DNA of 11,690 nucleotides from Alphaproteobacteria bacterium (GTDB taxonomy: Bacteria; Pseudomonadota; Alphaproteobacteria; Micavibrionales; SZUA-601): contig QKJH01000127.1 of the NCBI GenBank assembly GCA_003250865.1, forward strand, positions 1-11,690. The letters run 5' to 3'. A program made the position numbers and the translations under genes. The notes below the pieces were generated by a model. That model had not been told where the DNA came from. It was given only the letters and a program-made list of their open reading frames with translations, and made no database searches. Of this stretch, positions 6,805 through 11,690 are shown piece by piece. Positions within the stretch are counted from its first letter, which is position 1. Each line of letters starts with the position of its first letter.

Positions 6805-6813
6805 AAAAAGTCG

Positions 6814-7197
6814 ATGGTCGACAAAAATATGGATGTATTGATTGTAGACGATTACCGCACGATGCTTCGTATCATTCGCAATCTTTTGAAACAGCTTGGC
6901 TTTGGCAATGTGGATGAAGCTACAGACGGTCAAATGGCGCTCGAAATGATGCGTGAAAAACGTTATGGTCTGGTTATTTCGGATTGGAATATGGAGCCGA
7001 TGACTGGTCTGCAGCTTCTCAAAGCCGTGCGTGCTGACAATGATTTGAAAGGGACGCCCTTTATTATGGTGACGGCGGAAAGTAAGACGGAAAACGTACT
7101 CGAGGCCAAAAAAGCCGGTGTTAACAATTACATCGTGAAACCTTTTAATGCTGAAACACTCAAGGCAAAACTTGTTAGTGTTATCGGTCAATTCTGA
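6814..7197 (+). CDS. cheY: Chemotaxis response regulator CheY
   Basis: CheY is a single-domain receiver that, when phosphorylated, binds FliM and changes motor rotation. The 127-residue product has every active-site residue at the same number as E. coli CheY: Asp12 and Asp13 (metal), Asp57 (phosphoacceptor, in VISDWNMEPMTG), Thr87, Tyr106 and Lys109 (in YIVKPF). The Trp at 58 and Asn at 59 also match. The match to the CheY numbering, including Tyr106, favours a true CheY over a generic receiver. It is followed by cheZ after 23 bases, so kinase-input and dephosphorylation partners of the switch are encoded just downstream of fliM. No cheA or cheW is in the window, so the kinase must be encoded elsewhere. 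Confidence 0.95.
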   Translation: MVDKNMDVLIVDDYRTMLRIIRNLLKQLGFGNVDEATDGQMALEMMREKRYGLVISDWNMEPMTGLQLLKAVRADNDLKGTPFIMVTAESKTENVLEAKKAGVNNYIVKPFNAETLKAKLVSVIGQF

Positions 7198-7220
7198 CAA
7201 TTTCGCCATAGGAATAAGAA

Positions 7221-7862
7221 ATGAACATGAAAACGGATTTGGATAAGGCCATTGAAGCGGCTGTCGAGCGTTCCAAGGGGGATTGGACGCGGGACGATTT
7301 GGAAAATATTATCCGTGAAGTTGTAACCAACATCGAAGGCGATATTGATTCGGTTCACGTAAAACTGTTTCAACAAATTGAAAGTCTGGCCAAAACTATT
7401 TCTCAGACCAAAAAAGAACTGGCATCCATTAGGCCGGATGAAATCCGTTCTAAACATTTGCCTCAGGCCAGTGATGAGCTGGATGCTATTGTTGGTGCCA
7501 CCGAAGAAGCCACTGGAACCATTATGGATTCTTGCGAAGCTATTGAAGAGATGGCTTCGGGTATCGGAGGAGAAACAGCCGAAAAGCTGGTTGAGGCGGT
7601 TACTAAAATATACGAAGCGTGTAGTTTCCAGGATATAACTGGACAGCGTGTTTCCAAAGTGGTCAAGGCTCTGAAGGAAGTCGAAGAAAAGGTTGAGCGT
7701 ATTTTGAACGCCTTTGGTGATGAATACAAAGATTTGGTTCAGTCGGAACCACAACAAGATACTGCACCAAAGGAACTGACCGAAGAGGATTTGCTTAACG
7801 GCCCTCAGCTTGACCACGAAGCCAATGATAAGGATGAAATTGATCGTCTGTTTAACAGTTAA
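7221..7862 (+). CDS. cheZ: CheY-P phosphatase CheZ
   Basis: CheZ accelerates removal of phosphate from CheY-P. The 213-residue product is about as long as E. coli CheZ (214) and almost wholly helical. The diagnostic catalytic motif ACSFQDITGQR is at 133-143. Asp138 and Gln142 match Asp143 and the catalytic Gln147 of E. coli CheZ with the same spacing. The C-terminus ends in a flexible acidic linker and then KDEIDRLFNS (204-213), the tethering helix expected to bind CheY-P. A second conserved-looking piece, ELTEEDLLNGPQL, is at 185-197. The N-terminal part (DWTRDDLENIIREVVTNIE) differs from enterobacterial CheZ. AGGA (7210-7213) is 7 bases from the first ATG; a second ATG two codons later is possible but less well spaced. 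CheZ is uncommon in well-studied alphaproteobacteria such as Caulobacter and Sinorhizobium, but is known in Azospirillum relatives. Confidence 0.92.
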   Translation: MNMKTDLDKAIEAAVERSKGDWTRDDLENIIREVVTNIEGDIDSVHVKLFQQIESLAKTISQTKKELASIRPDEIRSKHLPQASDELDAIVGATEEATGTIMDSCEAIEEMASGIGGETAEKLVEAVTKIYEACSFQDITGQRVSKVVKALKEVEEKVERILNAFGDEYKDLVQSEPQQDTAPKELTEEDLLNGPQLDHEANDKDEIDRLFNS

Positions 7863-7881
7863 AGCGGGGTGAACTCATCCC

Positions 7882-8565
7882 ATGTTTAAAAAAACGTCGA
7901 AATCAGGAGGGGGAGACGACCAGATACAGCTTTTATCGCTGTCTCTTTTTATGCTGCTCTTGGCGTTTTTCATTGTACTGAGTACATTAATCGAGTTTGA
8001 CAAAGACAAGATGTCGGAATTGCGCACCGGTATTGAGCAGGCGTTCATGAAAGGTGCAATTATCGAACGTGGTCCTTCGGAAGACAATGTCGGGGGTGAT
8101 AAAATCGGTACCGGCATAGAGCGGATATTTGGTAATGTCGAGGACTTACTGCGTACGAATATCGGCGTTTTTGGGTTGCAAAAAGTCGGTAACTCGGGGG
8201 CAATGATTGTAACGGTTCCCGAGGATGAACTTTTTGCACTTGACCCTGATATTCTGGCGCAAATTGCAAAAGCTTTACGCGGCGGAGAAAATGAAATAGT
8301 ACGTTATGAATTGGAAGTGCTCGGCGGTATCAACGATGATGTGAGGGGAGTGGATACTTCTGTTTTGGATGAAAAAATCCAAAAGCTGGGAAAATTTGCC
8401 AGAACGATGGTTGATGTAGGCGTGCTGGAGCATCGCCTATCGGTTGGTATTATCCGTTCAAAAAGCACGATGGTTGATTTGATTTTTTACGCCCGCCGTT
8501 CTGATAAACCGTTTGTCAAACTGGATCCGGGGCAAATCAATCGCGGTATGGGAGGAGGAATGTAA
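7882..8565 (+). CDS. Degenerate MotB-like membrane protein
   Basis: Function not established. The 227-residue product has one membrane segment (about 15-37; LSLFMLLLAFFIVLS) followed by FDKDKMSELRTGIEQAF, the pattern of a MotB N-terminus. Aligned with the next gene, the proton-carrying Asp is replaced by Ser21. The C-terminal half (about 105-205) follows the OmpA-like order: a VTVPEDELFAL strand, an ELEVLGGIND strand, the KLGKFARTMVDVGVLEHRLSV helix and strand, and a final VDLIFYAR. It lacks the Asp and Arg that bind peptidoglycan in OmpA-like domains. The N-termini of both proteins share FK-x-TSKS, which suggests an old tandem duplication. It would be membrane-anchored with a periplasmic domain and probably could not conduct protons itself. 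It starts 19 bases after cheZ and ends 2 bases before the next gene. Confidence 0.7.
   Translation: MFKKTSKSGGGDDQIQLLSLSLFMLLLAFFIVLSTLIEFDKDKMSELRTGIEQAFMKGAIIERGPSEDNVGGDKIGTGIERIFGNVEDLLRTNIGVFGLQKVGNSGAMIVTVPEDELFALDPDILAQIAKALRGGENEIVRYELEVLGGINDDVRGVDTSVLDEKIQKLGKFARTMVDVGVLEHRLSVGIIRSKSTMVDLIFYARRSDKPFVKLDPGQINRGMGGGM
8551..8559 (+). promoter_or_regulatory. Strong ribosome binding site inside the end of the upstream gene
   Basis: GGAGGAGGA, 8 bases before the ATG at 8568, forms the last Gly codons of the preceding MotB-like gene (its C-terminus is Gly-Gly-Gly-Met). It is the strongest ribosome site in the right half and implies efficient, coupled synthesis of the intact MotB-like protein. 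Confidence 0.7.
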
Positions 8566-8567
8566 TC

Positions 8568-9287
8568 ATGGCCTTCTCATTTAAAGATACGTCGAAGAGT
8601 GCGAACAAGTCCACATGGCTTGTCACGTTTACGGATTTGATTACCCTGATGCTGACATTTTTCGTGATGATATGTTCGTTGGGGGCCCCAAAAGAAGAGG
8701 CATGGAAAAAAGCCGTGACAGGGATGAACAGCTATCTGGGAACGGAAGATCGCGGCACGGCCAGTAAAAAGGCTTTGGAAAATGTTGTAACCACGGCACG
8801 CGGGCTGGATATTGATGAAGGGGAAAATCTCGGCTACCTTCGCTCGCTTTTGGAAAATCAGTTGAAACAGTCAGGCACACTAGAAGAAATTCTCATTCGC
8901 GAGATAGACGAACGTCTGATTGTTACCATGCCTGCCAAGCTCTTTTTTGCCAAAGGAAAAGCGGATTTGGATAAACAGGGGCAGACCATCCTGTCCTATC
9001 TTGCCGTCAAGTTGACTGCCATTGACAACCGACTGGAAATTTATGGTCATGCCGACAGTGATCCGATAGCTACACAGGAATTTCCCTCGAACTGGGAATT
9101 ATCGCTGAAACGTGCGGCAAATGTTGCATATTTCCTTGGCCAGAACGGCTATAATCGTGATATAGTGATTCAAGGTTTTGGTGAAAGCCGTATGGACGAG
9201 CTGCCGCCCGAACTGGAACCCTCAAAACGCGAGCAGTTTGCCCGCCGTATCGATCTTGTCATTCAACAAGACAAAAGCAGAGAATGA
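8568..9287 (+). CDS. motB: MotB-type flagellar motor protein (OmpA-like peptidoglycan anchor)
   Basis: MotB-type proteins anchor the stator to peptidoglycan and line the proton channel with MotA. The 239-residue product has a MotB N-terminus with one membrane segment (about 17-38; WLVTFTDLITLMLTFFVM). Asp23 is placed as the conserved proton-binding Asp. A linker with helices (40-112) leads to an OmpA-like domain (about 113-235): MPAKLFFAKGKADL, LEIYGHADSDP with Asp163, NWELSLKRAANVAYFL with Arg182, IQGFGESR, and FARRIDLVI. The domain is intact and should bind peptidoglycan. It is shorter than E. coli MotB (308). No motA is adjacent. Its stop overlaps the start of the next gene by ATGA, so the two are translationally coupled. 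It may be the motor MotB or a MotB-like accessory if a motAB pair exists elsewhere. Confidence 0.85.
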   Translation: MAFSFKDTSKSANKSTWLVTFTDLITLMLTFFVMICSLGAPKEEAWKKAVTGMNSYLGTEDRGTASKKALENVVTTARGLDIDEGENLGYLRSLLENQLKQSGTLEEILIREIDERLIVTMPAKLFFAKGKADLDKQGQTILSYLAVKLTAIDNRLEIYGHADSDPIATQEFPSNWELSLKRAANVAYFLGQNGYNRDIVIQGFGESRMDELPPELEPSKREQFARRIDLVIQQDKSRE

Positions 9288-11690
9288 AGAATAGAGCGGA
9301 TAACATAGGGACACCACCAACAGCCTTCAGAAAGAGTACGGTCTTTCTGGCCATTATGTGCGTATCGGTCATGCTGTGTGTTGGCGGAGTGTCCGTATCC
9401 TGGTCACAGGATTTGACAGTAAAGGCATTGTCCGGAATTAGCGAGCGGTTTAACCGTCTGGTGTTCAACTGGCCATTTGCTGTTGGCTATGTCTCGAATA
9501 GCAAAGACGGGCATGTGACCATTACTTTTGAAAAAGAGGCAAAAATCAATTTTTCCGCCGTTGACTTTAACGCGATGCCGTTTGTCAAAGGGGTACAGCA
9601 GAACAGCGCCAACGGCAAGACCATCTTGACATTTGATATTCCCGTTGATGCGCAGGTGCAATCCTTTACCTCGGGCACAAAGGTTGTTTTTGACGTATTG
9701 AAAAACTCACAGGCACCAGTGCAATTCAGTGGAGCTAAAGCTTCGGATAAGCCAGCACCCAAAGCGCAGGCCGATGAAACGCGCGAGCAAAAATTAAAAC
9801 AGGATATGCAAACGGCGCGGACGAAAGCTGAAGAAGAAAAAACACCGGCGGCACCTGTTGAAGCCGCTGCACCTGTACCTGCTTCTCCTGAAATTGAACA
9901 AACACTGCCGCCCGTAGCGCAAGCTGGGGAAAAGCCCGAGGAGGGTGCTGAACTACCATCTGAAACAGAAGAAAAAGTTGCTGCCGTAGAGGAACAGAAA
10001 GCCAATGAGCCGGTTATACCGCCGCAACCCGTTGTTCAACAGGCGGATGCTGAAATTGACAACAATGCAAAGGAAACCGCAACGGATAATGTCGCAGAAG
10101 CAGCAGGAGAGTTCCCAGTTGACAGTTTTACCATACGACCAGTTGAACGGACAAGGATGGGAATATTTAAGCGCGGCGAGTATCTGTGGATTGTGCTGGA
10201 CAGAAAAATGAATGACGTCCCACCGGAAATGACCGGTGGTCTTGTGGATAGATTGAAGCCTGTCATGCGCGTTGATGCGCTGGGCGGCACGGCGTACCGT
10301 CTTAACTGGCCGTTCAAAAAAGAAGAGCTGTTTGTGGTTCCGCATCGTGACAAGCTGGCCTGGACGGTTGAGTTTGTGAAGAAAAAAGGTGCCTTTGTTG
10401 ATATTATGCCGGAAATTGATTATGCAACTACACCAGATAATCCGTCCTTTGTTTTGCGTACGGTTGAACGTCCGGGAAAAGTCATGCTCAAAGACCCTGA
10501 AATCGGTGACTATCTGATGGCTGTGACGGTATTCAATGACAAAATAAAATCACCGGCGAATAACCGTTACCCCGAATTCCAAATGGTGCCCGCTTTGCTT
10601 GGTGCGGTGGTTAAGCCTCTTAACGAAGATGTTGTCATGGAAACGGTCAGTGACGGCGTGCGGGTTCAAGGGAAAGAACGTCTGGTTCTATCGGATGAGA
10701 GCGATTTAAGAGCTCGTGCTCCGAAAGAAAATCTGCGTCCCAACCGGCGTATGTTTGACCTGGTCGGCTGGCAGGCTGGTAGTCAGGAATTTTTCATGCG
10801 CAATCGCCGTATGATGGAAACCCATATCACCAAATTGGAAGGGGTTGCCAAAGCGGCCGGTTATGTTGATTTGGCCAAACTGTTTGTTGCCAATGGCATG
10901 GGAGCCGAAGCTCTCGGTTCTTTAGAACTGGGTAAGGAACTCTTGCCTGACTTGGAGAAAAGCCCTGATTTCAGGGCAATACGCGGTGCGGCCAATGCGT
11001 TGTTCTTTAATCCTGAAAAAGCGATTGAGGACTTGAAGTTCGAACCGCTGCGTAACCAGCCCGAAGCGTATCTGTGGTTGGGATATACATACAGTACCAT
11101 TAATAAATGGAAAGAAGCAGCCGATTATTTCGACCGTGTCAATCCCGAGATTCTTTCGACATACCCTGATCGTATCCGCATTAAAATGCTCGAAGCGCAG
11201 GTGATTTCCTATATTGAACTTGACCAAGTACCAAAGGCTGCCGAAGCGCTGGCTGTTCTTAATGCCATGCCGTCACTCTATACGTCGGACAAAGCCGCTT
11301 ATAATTACATGTCAGGGCGACTTTTGGCCATGACAGGTGATTTCGATGCGGCGGAAAAAATGTTACGGGCTGCCATGTCGCTCAAAGACCGTTTTTATGG
11401 TGTTCAGGCACGTTACGATTATATCAATGCGCTGTATAAGCAGGGCAAAATTGATGCGGCAGAGGCTATCAAGCGGTTTGAATCTATACGGTTTTCATGG
11501 CGTGGGGACGAGCTGGAAATCAAAAACCTGCACCGTTTGGGACAGCTGTATATTGAAAACAACCAATATGCCGAAGGACTGTCCGTATTGCGCGAGGCCA
11601 CGATTTTATCCAAAGATGACAGCCACAAGGATGCCATTACCGCCGATATGGTCAATGCATTTGCAAACCTGTATGTCGAAGGTAAATCGG
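9284..11690 (+). CDS. Large secreted AMIN-like/TPR protein of the motor operon (3' end outside window)
   Basis: The reading frame is open from the ATG at 9284 to the window edge (802 codons, no stop), so the C-terminus is missing. Visible parts in order: a signal or anchor segment (about 17-39, after a basic RK, ending SWSQD); a beta-rich AMIN-like domain (about 44-140, with LVFNWPF, VTITFEKEAKINF, KTILTFDIP, TKVVFDVL); a low-complexity Ala/Glu/Pro/Lys linker (about 145-277); a second beta-rich domain (about 280-470) containing another NWPF at 341-344; a basic segment (475-515); and an alpha-helical TPR array from about 525 to the edge. The best repeats are near 595-622, 672-700, 708-735 and 746-775. 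It overlaps the MotB-type gene by four bases. Expected location is the periplasm, joined to the inner membrane if the signal is not cut. Its function is unknown; a stator scaffold or MotC-like role is an inference from context. Confidence 0.85.
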   Translation, partial: MKNRADNIGTPPTAFRKSTVFLAIMCVSVMLCVGGVSVSWSQDLTVKALSGISERFNRLVFNWPFAVGYVSNSKDGHVTITFEKEAKINFSAVDFNAMPFVKGVQQNSANGKTILTFDIPVDAQVQSFTSGTKVVFDVLKNSQAPVQFSGAKASDKPAPKAQADETREQKLKQDMQTARTKAEEEKTPAAPVEAAAPVPASPEIEQTLPPVAQAGEKPEEGAELPSETEEKVAAVEEQKANEPVIPPQPVVQQADAEIDNNAKETATDNVAEAAGEFPVDSFTIRPVERTRMGIFKRGEYLWIVLDRKMNDVPPEMTGGLVDRLKPVMRVDALGGTAYRLNWPFKKEELFVVPHRDKLAWTVEFVKKKGAFVDIMPEIDYATTPDNPSFVLRTVERPGKVMLKDPEIGDYLMAVTVFNDKIKSPANNRYPEFQMVPALLGAVVKPLNEDVVMETVSDGVRVQGKERLVLSDESDLRARAPKENLRPNRRMFDLVGWQAGSQEFFMRNRRMMETHITKLEGVAKAAGYVDLAKLFVANGMGAEALGSLELGKELLPDLEKSPDFRAIRGAANALFFNPEKAIEDLKFEPLRNQPEAYLWLGYTYSTINKWKEAADYFDRVNPEILSTYPDRIRIKMLEAQVISYIELDQVPKAAEALAVLNAMPSLYTSDKAAYNYMSGRLLAMTGDFDAAEKMLRAAMSLKDRFYGVQARYDYINALYKQGKIDAAEAIKRFESIRFSWRGDELEIKNLHRLGQLYIENNQYAEGLSVLREATILSKDDSHKDAITADMVNAFANLYVEGKS

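Noticed and set aside
6799..6813. TTG start for cheY five codons upstream
   Set aside because: It overlaps the GGAG ribosome site for the ATG at 6814, and CheY active-site numbering matches E. coli exactly from that ATG.
6577..7209. Minus-strand open frame covering the motE-cheY gap and cheY
   Set aside because: Most of it is antisense to the conserved cheY and motE-like genes, and no promoter or ribosome site supports it.
9487..10005. Minus-strand Ser/Ala/Cys-rich open frame inside the TPR gene
   Set aside because: It is antisense to the low-complexity Ala/Glu/Pro linker of the TPR gene, which produces such composition automatically.

Overview
The window is a flagellar and chemotaxis-motor locus from a bacterium that is probably an alphaproteobacterium. 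It has about balanced base composition, tightly packed genes and short intergenic gaps. The assignment rests on gene content and order: flgF-flgG-flgA-flgH faces fliL-fliM, and fliM is followed by a DUF6468-type membrane protein, a MotE-family protein, cheY, a CheZ, MotB-type genes and a large TPR protein. This arrangement resembles Rhodospirillales-like flagellar clusters. The species cannot be named from this sequence.

Layout. Positions 13-89 hold a long hairpin plus T-tract, a plus-strand terminator for a gene lying left of the window. Positions 112-3433 (minus strand) are a four-gene rod/ring operon read right to left: flgF (proximal rod), flgG (distal rod), flgA (P-ring chaperone) and flgH (L-ring lipoprotein). 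The gaps are 30-34 bases, and flgG, flgA and flgH have clear ribosome binding sites. The 240-base divergent intergenic region (3434-3673) holds a sigma-54-type -24/-12 element facing flgF, a GGCAAA/TTTGCC dyad, and a sigma-70-type promoter facing fliL. The -35 region of that promoter overlaps a CtrA-like TTAACC half-site. Positions 3674-11690 (plus strand) run fliL, fliM, a DUF6468-type gene, a motE-like gene, a 111-base gap with a hairpin, cheY, cheZ, a degenerate MotB-like gene, a canonical MotB-like gene, and a large secreted AMIN-like/TPR gene that runs off the right edge.

How the genes work together. The minus operon builds the rod and outer rings. The plus operon supplies the C-ring switch (FliM), its input (CheY-P) and the CheY-P phosphatase (CheZ), together with proteins that act around the stator: FliL, a MotE/FlbB-like periplasmic coiled coil, two MotB-type proteins and a TPR scaffold candidate. 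No motA, cheA or cheW is present.

The most interesting part is the right half. A MotB-like protein that has lost the proton-binding Asp and the peptidoglycan-binding residues sits directly before an intact MotB-like gene, which overlaps by ATGA a large periplasmic TPR protein. With MotE and FliL, this looks like an extended stator-scaffold module. It is comparable in logic, though not demonstrably homologous, to the Campylobacter Pfl disks, the spirochaete collar and rhizobial MotB-MotC-MotE. No mobile elements, tRNA or rRNA genes, or CRISPR arrays were seen.
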